Source: Virgisporangium ochraceum
GTDB lineage: Bacteria; Actinomycetota; Actinomycetes; Mycobacteriales; Micromonosporaceae
Direction: 5' to 3'
Length of the DNA: 64,000 bases
Assembly (NCBI RefSeq): GCF_016863655.1
Contig: NZ_BOPH01000037.1
Coordinates: forward strand, 1 to 64,000
Positions within the stretch are counted from its first letter, which is position 1. Every line of letters starts with the position of its first letter. Shown in pieces: positions 1-7,892 of the stretch. The position numbers and the translations under genes were made by a program. The notes beneath the pieces are model-generated. The model had not been told where the DNA came from, ran no database searches, and saw only the letters and a list, made by a program, of their open reading frames with translations.

Positions 1-2
1 CG

Positions 3-86
3 CTCGACCGGATCGCGATCTCGATCGGCCGGCACGCCGCGCGTCCCACCGGCCTGGACGCGCTCGCGACCTGCACGCTCGCCTGA
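3..86 (+). CDS. C-terminal fragment of an unidentified protein
   Basis: An open frame runs in from the window edge and ends at a TGA at 84-86, giving 27 C-terminal residues (ending ...DALATCTLA). The frame is supported by its high third-position GC and by a strong hairpin terminator immediately after the stop. Too little is present to name a family. Its transcription converges on the LysR gene downstream. Confidence 0.45.
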   Translation, partial: LDRIAISIGRHAARPTGLDALATCTLA

Positions 87-98
87 CCAACCCCCAGG

Positions 99-145
99 CG
101 CCTGACGGTCGTGGCTCCGGTCCCGGGAGCCGCGACCGTCAGGCG
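99..145. terminator. bidirectional hairpin terminator
   Basis: Arms 99-118 and 126-145 pair over about 20 positions with one G-U pair and a 7-nt loop. No T-tract follows, as is usual for actinobacterial terminators. It lies between two convergent genes and covers the stop codon of the LysR gene (TGA at 139-141), so it can end transcripts from both sides. Confidence 0.75.
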
Positions 146-1047
146 CGCAGCTTCTTCAGCACGCCGGCCTTGATGTGCGCGCTGGCCCGGATCGCGTCGA
201 GCAGGTCGGCCACGCGCGGATCGTCGAGCATCGTCGGGCGGTGGGCCGCGTAGTAGGTGACGTCGGGCAGGTCGGTCACCGGCACCGTGACCAGGCCGGG
301 CGCGGGCGTCACGCAGCCGCTGACCACCGTGACACCGACCCCGAGCTCGACGAAGTGGATCGTCAGCGGCCAGCCCTCGGCCTCCACCGCCACCCGCCAC
401 GGCGCCTTCGCGGCCCGCATCGCCCGCTCCAGGTTGACCCGGAACGGCCGCGACGGCGGCGGCACCACCAGCTCCTCGCCACCGAGGTCGGCCAGCGTCA
501 CCGAGTGCCGGCCGGCCAGCCGGTGCGTCGCCGGCGCCAGCAGCACCTGCGGATAGGTCGCGACCGGCGTGACGACCAGGTCGTCGGGCAGCACGTCGAG
601 CGCCGACACGCCGAGGTGCGCCCGTCCGGTGCGCACGGCCGCCAGCATCTGGTGCCGGTGGGTGTGCAGCAGCCGCAACGACCCGGGCCGCTCGGCGAGC
701 GTGGTGCGGATGACGTTCGCCAGCACGTGCATGTAGGCGGCGTGCCCGGCGGCCAGCACGATCGGCCGCGTGGTGGGCGTCACCCGGAGCTCCTCCAGGA
801 AACGGCCGAGCCGGTCGTCGTGGTCGCGGGCGAACCGGGCGACCGCCTCGCCGTCGGGGGTGAGCACCAGGCGGCGGCCGACCCGGTTGTAGAGCGGCCG
901 CCCGACCTGGCGGGCCAGCGTCGCGAGCTTGGCGTGCAGCGCCGGCTGGGAGATGCGCAACTCGGCGGCCGCCCGGGTGAGGTTGAGGTGGTCGGCGAAG
1001 ATCGCGAACGCCGACAACGCGTCGGACGAGATGCGCGCTCCATCCAT
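139..1047 (-). CDS. LysR-family transcriptional regulator
   Basis: The 302-residue protein has the normal LysR length. Residues about 10-70 form the winged HTH with the typical LTRAAAELRISQPALHAKLA helix-turn-helix, and the rest is the periplasmic-binding-protein-like effector domain. It is transcribed divergently from the HD-domain gene at 1117 across a 69-bp gap, the usual arrangement for a LysR regulator controlling its neighbour. The gap holds GATCATA/GATCATT repeats and an ATAGCTAT palindrome that could be operator parts. The effector is unknown. Start is the ATG at 1045-1047. Confidence 0.9.
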   Translation of the reverse strand: MDGARISSDALSAFAIFADHLNLTRAAAELRISQPALHAKLATLARQVGRPLYNRVGRRLVLTPDGEAVARFARDHDDRLGRFLEELRVTPTTRPIVLAAGHAAYMHVLANVIRTTLAERPGSLRLLHTHRHQMLAAVRTGRAHLGVSALDVLPDDLVVTPVATYPQVLLAPATHRLAGRHSVTLADLGGEELVVPPPSRPFRVNLERAMRAAKAPWRVAVEAEGWPLTIHFVELGVGVTVVSGCVTPAPGLVTVPVTDLPDVTYYAAHRPTMLDDPRVADLLDAIRASAHIKAGVLKKLRA

Positions 1048-1116
1048 AACCTGAGCCTATAGCTATCTCGCCAGATCATAGTGTGAATAGAACCGATCAT
1101 TCGTCACCCTTGATCC

Positions 1117-1881
1117 ATGACGACAAGATCCCGCATCGAACCCCCCGCTCTCGATACAGCCCAGCTCGCGGCCATGCCGCTGCACGCCATCACCGAGGTC
1201 TTCGGGGAGGCGGGCCTCACCCAGCGCCTCAGCTACGAGATCGGCCGGCTGCCGGCCGACTCCCGCTACGCCGTCGCCGACGCCGCCGAATGGGCCCTGC
1301 GCCTGCACGCCGACCAGCGCCGCACCCGCGAGCCGTACGCGAACCACGTCCTGCGGGTCACGCTGCGGATCCTCTGCCACTACAAGGTCACCGACCCCGA
1401 GGTCCTCATCGCGGCGCTGCTGCACGACGTGGTCGAGGACCAGCCGTGGGCGGCGGCGGGGGTCGCCAACCACGGGCCGCCACCGCGGGCGGCGGCCCTC
1501 GCGGTGATCACGTCCCGGTACGGCGCCCGGGTCGCGCGACTGGTCGCGGCCGTCACCAACCCGGTCCGACCCGGTGGCACGGACTGGCAGTCCCTCAACC
1601 TGCAGTACGTCGAGCACCTCGCGACCAGCCTGGACGCCGAGCCGTGGGCCCGGGTGCTCAAGCTGAGCGACTTCACTGACAACGGTGTCGGAATCATCCA
1701 CACGGTCGGGCCGAAGGTCCGGCACTCCGCCCGCAAGTACAACGGCTTCCTTCCGGTGCTCCGCGAACTGCTCGACCGCCCGGACACGCCGCTCACGGAG
1801 GGGGTGAAGAGGCACATCAACGGTCAGCTCGATCTGGCGGAGCGCCGGTTCGCCGCGATCCTCGACGCCGACCGCCGGTAA
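1117..1881 (+). CDS. HD-domain protein, RelA/SpoT hydrolase-like
   Basis: A 254-residue protein with an HD metal-dependent phosphohydrolase fold. Residues about 60-110 carry the sequence AEWALRLHADQRR, then a conserved His (ANHVLRVTL) and the metal-binding motif LLHDVVED, as in the hydrolase half of RelA/SpoT enzymes. There is no synthetase domain, so it resembles stand-alone small alarmone hydrolases or uncharacterised HD proteins. Which nucleotide it cleaves cannot be told from sequence. It is divergent from the LysR gene and may be its target. Confidence 0.75.
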   Translation: MTTRSRIEPPALDTAQLAAMPLHAITEVFGEAGLTQRLSYEIGRLPADSRYAVADAAEWALRLHADQRRTREPYANHVLRVTLRILCHYKVTDPEVLIAALLHDVVEDQPWAAAGVANHGPPPRAAALAVITSRYGARVARLVAAVTNPVRPGGTDWQSLNLQYVEHLATSLDAEPWARVLKLSDFTDNGVGIIHTVGPKVRHSARKYNGFLPVLRELLDRPDTPLTEGVKRHINGQLDLAERRFAAILDADRR

Positions 1882-2008
1882 TTGTCACGGTGGGTGTGTA
1901 CGTCGGTGTACGTCCCTGAACGTGTTGGGTATGCTCCCGCAGGTGCGCCGGATGGTTCCAGTGATCCCCCCGTCCGGCGCACCACCCACACCGGCGCGGG
2001 AGGCGACG

Positions 2009-2254
2009 ATGGACGGCAGGCAGCCCGAGCACACTCCCCGCCGTCCCGACTGGGTCTGCCGGGACTGCGGCGAGCCGTGGCCCTGCCCGACCCGGCGGGA
2101 CATGCTGCTCGACGAGATGCGCGTCAACCCGCTGGCGGTGGTGCTCTACCTGGCCGCGTGCTTCGAGGAGGCGTCGTCGTCGCTCGACGACCCCACCGGT
2201 GACGCGGTCTACAGCCGCATGTTCGGCTGGATCGGAGACCGCGGCTCCAGGTAG
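2009..2254 (+). CDS. small CxxC protein, function unknown
   Basis: An 81-residue protein beginning at the ATG at 2009, chosen because GGGAGG lies 5 bases upstream; an earlier in-frame start at 1922 has no such site. It has a short cysteine motif (WVCRDCGEPWPC, residues 12-23), suggesting a single metal or redox site, followed by a charged helical stretch. Small proteins with this CRxCG-WPC pattern are common in actinobacteria and have no known role. Its last 46 bases overlap, antisense, the end of the LLM oxidoreductase gene. Confidence 0.6.
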   Translation: MDGRQPEHTPRRPDWVCRDCGEPWPCPTRRDMLLDEMRVNPLAVVLYLAACFEEASSSLDDPTGDAVYSRMFGWIGDRGSR

Positions 2255-3096
2255 GTCTCCGCGATCGCGTCGACGATCGCCGGGTCGTCCGTCCACACAG
2301 GATCGTCGGGACGGGGGTGGTGGAAGACGACCTCGGTGAAGCCGAGCGCCGCGTACCGGCCGACGAAGTCGGCGAACGCGTCGAGGCTGGCGAGTGGTCG
2401 CTCGGTGGTGTTGCCGATCAGGATGATGCGATCGATGCCGGCCGGGTCGCGCCCGATCGCGTCGCAGTGCGCCGCGAGGATGTCGGCCTGCTCGCGGACG
2501 GCGCGCTCGCCGGCCTCCGACCCGTCGGTGATCCACGCGTCGGCGAACCGGGCCACCAGCCCCAGGGTGCGGCGGCCACCGGCGGCGACCGCGAGCGGAA
2601 GCCGGGGCCGCTGCACGCACCCGGGCAGCATCATCGCGCCGTCCACCGCGTAGTGCCGGCCGCGGTGCGACGTCTCCGGCTGGCGCAGCAGCACGTCGAG
2701 CACCTCGACGAACTCGGCGAGCCGGTCGACCCGCCGCCCGGGGGTCAGCGGCCCGTCGCCGAACACGGTCGCGTCGAAGCCGATGCCACCCGCGCCGATC
2801 CCCAGCGTGAGCCGGCCGGCGCTGATGTGGTCGAGCGTCATCGCCTCCTTGGCGAACGTCACCGGATGGCGGAAGTTCGGCGAGGCGACCATCGTGCCGA
2901 GCCGGATCGCCGACGTGGCACCGGCCATCCCGGTGAGCCAGGGCACCGCGGCGAACCACGGCCGGTCGCGGTACCGGCGCCAGGACAGGTGGTCGTACGT
3001 CCACAGGCTGTGGTAGCCGAGCCCTTCGAGGCGCCGCACCTGCGCGACGGCCGCGGGGAACGGGTCGGTCGGCAGGACGAGGACACCGATGCGCAT
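2209..3096 (-). CDS. LLM-class F420-dependent oxidoreductase
   Basis: The 295-residue protein shows the luciferase-like TIM barrel: MRIGVLVLPTDPFP at the start, LGYHSLWTYDHLSW, GTMVASPNFRHPVTFAKEAMTLDHIS and the GIGAGG loop. This pattern is typical of actinobacterial flavin/F420 oxidoreductases; the substrate is unknown. The ATG at 3094-3096 was chosen because it overlaps the TGA of the upstream gene by one base (TGATG), indicating coupling. Longer in-frame extensions upstream lie inside that gene and are not used. Confidence 0.85.
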   Translation of the reverse strand: MRIGVLVLPTDPFPAAVAQVRRLEGLGYHSLWTYDHLSWRRYRDRPWFAAVPWLTGMAGATSAIRLGTMVASPNFRHPVTFAKEAMTLDHISAGRLTLGIGAGGIGFDATVFGDGPLTPGRRVDRLAEFVEVLDVLLRQPETSHRGRHYAVDGAMMLPGCVQRPRLPLAVAAGGRRTLGLVARFADAWITDGSEAGERAVREQADILAAHCDAIGRDPAGIDRIILIGNTTERPLASLDAFADFVGRYAALGFTEVVFHHPRPDDPVWTDDPAIVDAIAETYLEPRSPIQPNMRL

Positions 3097-3656
3097 CAGG
3101 CCGGCTCCAGTTGGCGGACCATCGGGGTGAGCAACGTGTTCAGCTCCCGCACGAGCACGGCCACCGCGCGGACCGCGCCGTCGACGACGTCGTCCGCGCC
3201 GTCGGGAGCGGCGGGCAGGCCGTCGAGCGGCAGCGGAGCCTCGACCAGCAGGGTCGCCCGCACGTGCGGGGCGCGGGCCGTGTCGCGGGCCGGCGGTTGC
3301 ACGTACTGGCCCATCACCACCGGCCAGTCGCGCCAGCCCTGGTCGTGCGTCCACGCCCGGGTGGTGGTGAGCCCCGCCGGCCACGGCGCCACGAGCGTCA
3401 CCCACGCACCCAGGCCACCGTCGTACTCGTTACGGACGCAGGTCGCGTTGAGCACCCGCCGGTGCGACCGGACGTACCCCGGGTCGAGCCGGGTGGCCAA
3501 CCGCCACGCCACGCACGCGAACCCCACCGGCGAGATGTCGCCGACCGTGTCGGCGAACGCGTCGAGGTGCGCGGCCACGTGCTCCGCGTACCGGCTGGTG
3601 CCGGAGGTGGCCCGTTCGCGGTCGTAGCCGTGGTCGATCCAGAACACCTGGGTCAC
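3096..3656 (-). CDS. conserved hypothetical protein
   Basis: A 186-residue protein with no signal peptide or membrane segment. It is Trp-rich (WRLATRLDP, WVTLVAPWPAGLTTTRAW, WRDWPVVMGQYVQPP) and ends in a helical segment with repeated hydrophobic positions (VRAVAVLVRELNTLLTPMV). I do not recognise a catalytic motif. It is the first gene of a two-gene unit with the LLM oxidoreductase, whose start overlaps its stop by one base, so the two may act together. Confidence 0.65.
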   Translation of the reverse strand: MTQVFWIDHGYDRERATSGTSRYAEHVAAHLDAFADTVGDISPVGFACVAWRLATRLDPGYVRSHRRVLNATCVRNEYDGGLGAWVTLVAPWPAGLTTTRAWTHDQGWRDWPVVMGQYVQPPARDTARAPHVRATLLVEAPLPLDGLPAAPDGADDVVDGAVRAVAVLVRELNTLLTPMVRQLEPA

Positions 3657-3684
3657 CCGGCGAGCCTAGCCTCCGGCCGTTGCC

Positions 3685-3732
3685 CCCAGACGCCGATGTG
3701 CCCAGACGTGGATGTGCCCAGACGCGGATGTG
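3685..3732. repeat. three tandem copies of a 16-bp unit
   Basis: CCCAGACGCCGATGTG, CCCAGACGTGGATGTG and CCCAGACGCGGATGTG follow each other without spacers at 3685, 3701 and 3717. The third copy runs into the left arm of the terminator at 3727. They lie between two co-directional minus-strand genes, upstream of the 3096-3656 gene. Confidence 0.85.
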
Positions 3733-3764
3733 CCCGGCCCCTGGGGAGATGGGCCGGGCACATC
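3727..3764 (-). terminator. perfect 14-bp hairpin terminator
   Basis: GATGTGCCCGGCCC (3727-3740) pairs perfectly with GGGCCGGGCACATC (3751-3764) across a 10-nt loop. It lies 13 bp past the stop of the Asp/Gly-repeat gene at 3777, and so ends that gene's transcript. Confidence 0.8.
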
Positions 3765-3776
3765 GGGTCGCGGTGA

Positions 3777-4289
3777 TCAGGCGCGGGCGTAAGGGTTGGT
3801 GTCGTTGTCGCCGTAGTGGACGGTGTCCGGCACGCCGTCGAAGTTGTTGTCGCTGACGGTCTTGTCGATGTTGCCGTCCTCGTCCGGGTCGTACTGGACC
3901 TGGTCGACGCGGCCGTCGAAGTTGCGGTCGAACGCGGCCAGGTCGAGCTGCCCGTCGTGGTCGGTGTCGGCAGCCGCGGCGTCGACGTAGCCGTCCTCGT
4001 TGGTGTCGGCGTAGACCCGCTCGGGGCTGCCGTCCTCGTTGGCGTCGACGTAGGCGGTGTCGAGGGCGACGCCACCGTGCTCGTCGGTGTATACGGCCTC
4101 GGGACGCCCGTCGCCGTCGGCGTCGGTGGCCGCGATGTCGGCGTAGCCGTCGTGGTCCACGTCGGAGACACCGAGCTGCGAACCGTCGGTGAACTGCGCG
4201 ACGATCGTGTGCTCGTCGTGGCTCGGCTCGGGCTGGTAGCCGTCGTCGTGGCCGTAGTCGCCGCCGGTCGGCTCCTCGTACTCGCTCAT
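3777..4289 (-). CDS. Asp/Gly 13-residue repeat protein, probable calcium binder
   Basis: In this 170-residue acidic protein, aspartates at 43, 56, 69, 82, 95, 108, 121, 134 and 147 open nine tandem units of exactly 13 residues, consensus DxNxDGxxDxxxx. The third unit (DEHGG) is degenerate. DxDxDG loops are calcium-binding in EF-hand, thrombospondin type 3 and VCBS-like repeats, so calcium binding is the likely property. No signal peptide or membrane segment is seen; the N-terminus is MSEYEEPTGG. The start is firm: GGAGG lies 7 bases upstream. It is monocistronic with its own terminator. Confidence 0.75.
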   Translation of the reverse strand: MSEYEEPTGGDYGHDDGYQPEPSHDEHTIVAQFTDGSQLGVSDVDHDGYADIAATDADGDGRPEAVYTDEHGGVALDTAYVDANEDGSPERVYADTNEDGYVDAAAADTDHDGQLDLAAFDRNFDGRVDQVQYDPDEDGNIDKTVSDNNFDGVPDTVHYGDNDTNPYARA

Positions 4290-4397
4290 GTCATGTCCTC
4301 CAGTGAAGTGGAACGCATTGTGTCCTGGCTGCGCTTACAGGAACCACACTATGGGCGGTTTCCCGACAGCTGATCCCCGGTTCGTGCCACCCGGTGA

Positions 4398-5021
4398 TCA
4401 GGCCACGAACGCGTTCACTCCTTCGTACTCCGCCACAGTTGCGGTTCCGGTGCGGTCGTACTCCAGGAGCAGCAGCCCGTTCGGCGTCACCTCGTGGTGG
4501 GCCAGGCGGAGCCCGACCGGCGCGCCGGGGTGGTCGAGCAGCCTCCTCCCGGTCCCCACGACGGTCGGCGCCACGACGAGCCGCACCGTGTCGACCAGCC
4601 CGGCCGACAGCAGCGACCGACCCAGCCGGGCGCTGCCGTGGATCTGCAGCTCGCGCCCGGGCCGCTCCTTCAGCGCCCCGACAGCCTTCACGTCGGCGAG
4701 CACGGTGGTGGGGTTCCAGGTGCCGTCGGTGAGCGTGGTCGAGACGACGTACTTGGGAAGGGAGTTCATCGTCGCGGTGTACGGGTCGTCCGGGTCGGTG
4801 ATCGCGGGCCAGTCGCGGGCGAACGCCTCGTAGGTGCGGCGTCCCAACAGGAGACCGTCGGCGCGGCTGAGCCACTCGACGGTGCGCCGCACGAACCGCT
4901 CGTCGAGGTGCGGAACGAGCCAGCCGCCGCGGGTGAAGCCGTCGCTGGTGTCCTCGGTGGGGGAGCCGGGGCCCTGGCAGACACCGTCGAGCGTCACGAA
5001 CTCCGTGAGCGTGATCCTCAT
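4398..5021 (-). CDS. dihydrofolate reductase / RibD C-terminal family protein
   Basis: The 207-residue protein begins MRITLTEFVTLDGV and has the family's GRRTYEAF segment and IHGSARLGRSLLSAGLVDTVRLVV region, typical of the YyaP/YwjB-type reductase fold. In actinobacteria such genes often accompany ArsR and SRPBCC genes, as here, but the substrate is not known. Its ATG overlaps the SRPBCC stop (ATGA at 5018-5021). It is the third gene of the operon 5859-4398. Confidence 0.85.
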   Translation of the reverse strand: MRITLTEFVTLDGVCQGPGSPTEDTSDGFTRGGWLVPHLDERFVRRTVEWLSRADGLLLGRRTYEAFARDWPAITDPDDPYTATMNSLPKYVVSTTLTDGTWNPTTVLADVKAVGALKERPGRELQIHGSARLGRSLLSAGLVDTVRLVVAPTVVGTGRRLLDHPGAPVGLRLAHHEVTPNGLLLLEYDRTGTATVAEYEGVNAFVA

Positions 5022-5524
5022 GCTGTGCCGCCCACTCCGGTGCCGCCCGCTCCGGTGCCGCCCGCTTCTACGACCGCCGCCAGCTGGCCGGCCACCGTGC
5101 CCCAGCCGTCGGCGAAGCCGAGCTTCTCGTGCAGGGCCCGGGCGGCGGGGTCACCGTGGCGCACGAGGATCCGGTAGTCGGTCCCCTCGGCGTGGTCGCG
5201 CATCGCGATCTCCGCGGTCATCACGATGGGACCGGGGTCGGCCGGCCGCCACGAGCTGTCGACCGCGTTGGTGAACACCAGCCGCTCGTGGTCCTCCACC
5301 ACGAGGAACGTCACGTCCATGTGCGGACCGAACGCCACGCCGTCGTCGCTGATCCGGGTGACGAAGCCGCCGCCGGGACGCGCCTCCAGCCGGTCGACCC
5401 GGCACACCGCGGGCGCCGGTACCCACCAGCGGGCGAAGACGGCCGGGTCGGTCCACGCGCGCCAGACGGCCTTCCTCGGCGCGCGGATGACCCTGTCGAG
5501 GGCCAGATCGAGGTCGGGGTTCAC
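5018..5524 (-). CDS. SRPBCC (AHSA1-like) domain protein with Gly-rich tail
   Basis: The 168-residue protein has the Bet v1/AHSA1 fold: VIRAPRKAVWRAWTDPAVFARWW near the start, GGGFVTRISDDG in the middle and WGTVAGQLAAVVE at the end. Members bind hydrophobic ligands; the ligand here is unknown. The last ~15 residues (GGTGAGGTGVGG) come from 15-bp tandem repeats in the DNA and are probably disordered. It starts with a GTG that overlaps the ArsR stop (GTGA). Confidence 0.85.
   Translation of the reverse strand: MNPDLDLALDRVIRAPRKAVWRAWTDPAVFARWWVPAPAVCRVDRLEARPGGGFVTRISDDGVAFGPHMDVTFLVVEDHERLVFTNAVDSSWRPADPGPIVMTAEIAMRDHAEGTDYRILVRHGDPAARALHEKLGFADGWGTVAGQLAAVVEAGGTGAGGTGVGGTA
5026..5070. repeat. 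15-bp tandem repeat at the end of the SRPBCC gene
   Basis: Units TGCCGCCCACTCCGG (5026), TGCCGCCCGCTCCGG (5041) and the degenerate TGCCGCCCGCTTCTA (5056) lie head to tail. In the minus-strand frame they encode a GGTGA-type five-residue repeat, so the expansion keeps the reading frame. Confidence 0.8.
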
Positions 5525-5859
5525 TGTTCCTCCTCCAGCAGGGTGGCGAGGCGGTCGGTGCGCTCGTCCCAGATGCGGCGCTGCTCGGCGAGCCAGTCGT
5601 CGACGACGGCGAGGCGCCCGCGGTTGAGCTCGCAGGTGCGCACGCGGCCACGCTTGGCCGTGCTGATGAGCCCGGCCGACTCGAGCACCCGGATGTGCTT
5701 CATGAACGAGGGCAGGGTCATGGGGAACTCGCCGGCGAGGTCGCCGACGCTCGTCGGACCCCGGCCGAGGCGGCGGATGACGCCGCGCCTGGTGGGGTCG
5801 CCGAGCGCGACGAACACGTCGTCGATGTCGCGGTCGAGCACCGCTGAATACTGTGCCAC
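5521..5859 (-). CDS. ArsR-family transcriptional regulator
   Basis: A winged-helix regulator of about 112 residues: VFVALGDPTRRGVIRRLGRGPTSVGDLAGEF, then MTLPSFMKHIRVLESAGLIS as the recognition helix, then WLAEQRRIWDERTDRL. Metal-binding cysteines are absent, as in the ArsR proteins that pair with SRPBCC genes. I place the start at the GTG at 5857-5859. A TTG at 5883 would put the start codon inside the operator palindrome. No ribosome binding site is evident, so the message may be leaderless. It probably represses its own operon. Confidence 0.85.
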   Translation of the reverse strand: MAQYSAVLDRDIDDVFVALGDPTRRGVIRRLGRGPTSVGDLAGEFPMTLPSFMKHIRVLESAGLISTAKRGRVRTCELNRGRLAVVDDWLAEQRRIWDERTDRLATLLEEEQ

Positions 5860-5862
5860 GCG

Positions 5863-5891
5863 GCTAAGTATTGCCGCCGACAATACTTAGC
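5863..5891. promoter_or_regulatory. perfect inverted repeat, ArsR operator
   Basis: GCTAAGTATTG (5863-5873) and CAATACTTAGC (5881-5891) are perfect 11-bp arms around a 7-bp spacer, in an AT-rich patch that stands out from its surroundings. It ends 4 bp upstream of the ArsR GTG and overlaps the stop codon of the upstream ATP-grasp gene. Position and symmetry fit autorepression. Confidence 0.8.
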
Positions 5892-7134
5892 GCAAGGGCT
5901 TAGTGTTGTCGTTCACCCAGGCTCCCAGCAGCCCGCGGAAGTGCGCGACGAAGCGGTCGTGCTCGTGCGGCGGGAACGTCGACGTCACCGTCTCCACCAG
6001 CAGGTCGTCGAACGCCGACGAGCCCACCCACTCGTGCACCATCTCGTCGACGTGCCCAAGCCGGGTGGCGCAGAACTCCTGGTAGCGCTCGGTCTCGAAG
6101 TACTCGTCGGCGAGCCCGCGGTAGGCGGCGAGCTTCTCGCCGTAGGACAGGTCGGGGTCGTCGCCGATGTCGAAGTAGCGGCGGGTGTCGGTGTCCAGCC
6201 GCGGCTGGCGGCCGGTGACCACGCAGAACGCGCTCCAGCGCAGCAGCGCGGTCATCGCCCACGGGAAGTAGTAGTGCAGCGAGGTCAGCGACACGTCGGG
6301 GCACGCGTTGGCGTAGTCGATGGGATGCACCTCGGAGCCGCTCACCAGCGACTCGCACGAGTTGAACTCCCACCGGAAGAACGCGTTCACCAGCCGGGAG
6401 ATCGTGACGACCTCCTCGCCCGCGCCGGCGTCGAGGAAGTTGTGGTCGACGGCGTACCGGTCGTGCATCGGCAGCTCCGGCCGGAACCGCATCACCATGG
6501 TCTCCGGACCGATGGTCAGCGACCGGGCGAACACGTCGTACCCCTCGACCGCCTGCTGCAGGTGCATGAGCCGCTCGCCCGACTCGTCGTAGGCGGCGTG
6601 CAGCTCCGCCGAGTTGCGGATCTTCGACACGCCGACCCAGGCGCCGCCGTCGTACGGCTTCATGAACAGCGGGTAGCCCAGGCTGCCGGCGACCTCGTCG
6701 AGGTCGAACGGCTGGTTGTAGCGGGCGGCCGTGTACGCGTAGCGGGTGTTCTCCGGCGGGTTCTTGTACGGGACGAGCACGGTGTCGGGCACCTTCAGGC
6801 CCAGCCGCATCATCGCGCAGTAGGCCGCGTGCTTCTCCATCGACTGGAACGTGAACGGGCTGTTGAGCAGGTACACGTCGTCCATCAACGCGGCCTTCTT
6901 CAGCCACTCGCGCGGGTGGTAGTACCAGTAGGCGAGCCGGTCGATCACCAGCGAGTGGCGGGGCTTGTACCGCAGGTCGAAGGGCTCGATGGTGACGCGC
7001 CGCGTGGTCAGCCGATGAGCGGTGCCGTTCTCACCCGAGATGACGCCGAGCCGGCGCACGAGCGTCTCGAACGCCCGCGGCCAGTCCTCCTCGGTTCCCA
7101 GCAGTAGACCGATGATGTGTTCCGTCTCGCCCAT
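5887..7134 (-). CDS. ATP-grasp ligase-like protein
   Basis: The 415-residue protein has ATP-grasp features: YPLFMKPYDGGAWVGVSKI (ATP-binding lysine and glycine loop, about residues 157-175), LMHLQQAVEGYDVFARS and VDHNFLDAG later. Such enzymes join a carboxylate to an amine through an acyl phosphate. The substrate is unknown and the protein is not a clear RimK or D-Ala ligase. It follows the esterase gene by 9 bp, with AGGAG overlapping that gene's stop, and is last in the operon from 9219. The adjacent esterase-like genes hint at a small peptide or ester metabolite. Confidence 0.75.
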   Translation of the reverse strand: MGETEHIIGLLLGTEEDWPRAFETLVRRLGVISGENGTAHRLTTRRVTIEPFDLRYKPRHSLVIDRLAYWYYHPREWLKKAALMDDVYLLNSPFTFQSMEKHAAYCAMMRLGLKVPDTVLVPYKNPPENTRYAYTAARYNQPFDLDEVAGSLGYPLFMKPYDGGAWVGVSKIRNSAELHAAYDESGERLMHLQQAVEGYDVFARSLTIGPETMVMRFRPELPMHDRYAVDHNFLDAGAGEEVVTISRLVNAFFRWEFNSCESLVSGSEVHPIDYANACPDVSLTSLHYYFPWAMTALLRWSAFCVVTGRQPRLDTDTRRYFDIGDDPDLSYGEKLAAYRGLADEYFETERYQEFCATRLGHVDEMVHEWVGSSAFDDLLVETVTSTFPPHEHDRFVAHFRGLLGAWVNDNTKPLR

Positions 7135-7143
7135 TGGTGACTC

Positions 7144-7884
7144 CTAACAGAACCGGGGTAGGTGGTGTGCGAGTTGTGCCCGCCACGATGGCCAGTCGTG
7201 CGGAACGTCGTACCCCCAGAGGTCCAGCTCGTACCGGATCTGCTTGTCACGCAGCAGCTCGGCCATCCGCTTCGTCGACTCCAGCGACCCGGTGGTGTCC
7301 TCCCACTGTCCCTGACCGCACACCAGCAGCACCGACAGCCGCGACCGCAGCCAGTCGAGGTGGTCGCCGTGCAGGTGCGCGACGTAGGACAGCGGGCTGT
7401 TGAAGTACGTCCCGTCGCCCCGGTCTCCCCAGCCCCGCCACGCGCCCGGGTCGTAGTTGCCCGACAGGCAGATCGCCAACGGGAACAGGTCGGCCCGCTT
7501 GAACGCGAAGTTCAACGCGTGGAACGCGCCCATCGAGGCGCCGGTGGTGATGATCTCGCCGTCACCGGTGTCGGCGCGGATGAACGGCACCACGGCGTCG
7601 GTGATCCACCGCTCGTACTTGGTGTGCTCGGCCGCCCGGTCCTCCATCGGCTTGTCGGCCGCCGACCAGCTCGCCCCGTCGTGGGAGTCGACGCAGTACA
7701 GCTTCACCCGGCCGGCCTCGACCAGCGACCGGACCGCGTCGACCATCCCGTTGTTCGCGAAGTCCCAGGCCCGGCCCTGCTCCGAGGGGAACACCAGCAC
7801 AGGGCGCCCGTAGTGCCCGTAGCGCACCACCGTTCCCGCGCCACCCGTCGCCGGCGACGCTAGTTCGACCGCATGTTGCTGCAT
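7144..7884 (-). CDS. esterase-family alpha/beta hydrolase
   Basis: The 246-residue protein has the nucleophile elbow GASMGAF (GxSxG) about residue 120. Other landmarks are VLVFPSEQGRAWDF near the start and a C-terminal WGYDVPHDWPSWRAQL containing the likely catalytic His. It resembles esterase D / antigen 85-like enzymes without a signal peptide, so it should act in the cytoplasm. The ATG at 7882-7884 was chosen because GGGGGTGATC, a near-consensus ribosome site, sits just upstream. A GTG at 7896 overlapping the previous stop is the alternative. Confidence 0.8.
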   Translation of the reverse strand: MQQHAVELASPATGGAGTVVRYGHYGRPVLVFPSEQGRAWDFANNGMVDAVRSLVEAGRVKLYCVDSHDGASWSAADKPMEDRAAEHTKYERWITDAVVPFIRADTGDGEIITTGASMGAFHALNFAFKRADLFPLAICLSGNYDPGAWRGWGDRGDGTYFNSPLSYVAHLHGDHLDWLRSRLSVLLVCGQGQWEDTTGSLESTKRMAELLRDKQIRYELDLWGYDVPHDWPSWRAQLAHHLPRFC

Positions 7885-7892
7885 GGAGACGA

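Noticed and set aside
5860..5883. TTG start for the ArsR gene at 5883
   Set aside because: It would place the first eight codons inside the operator palindrome; the GTG at 5859 gives a normal ArsR N-terminus.
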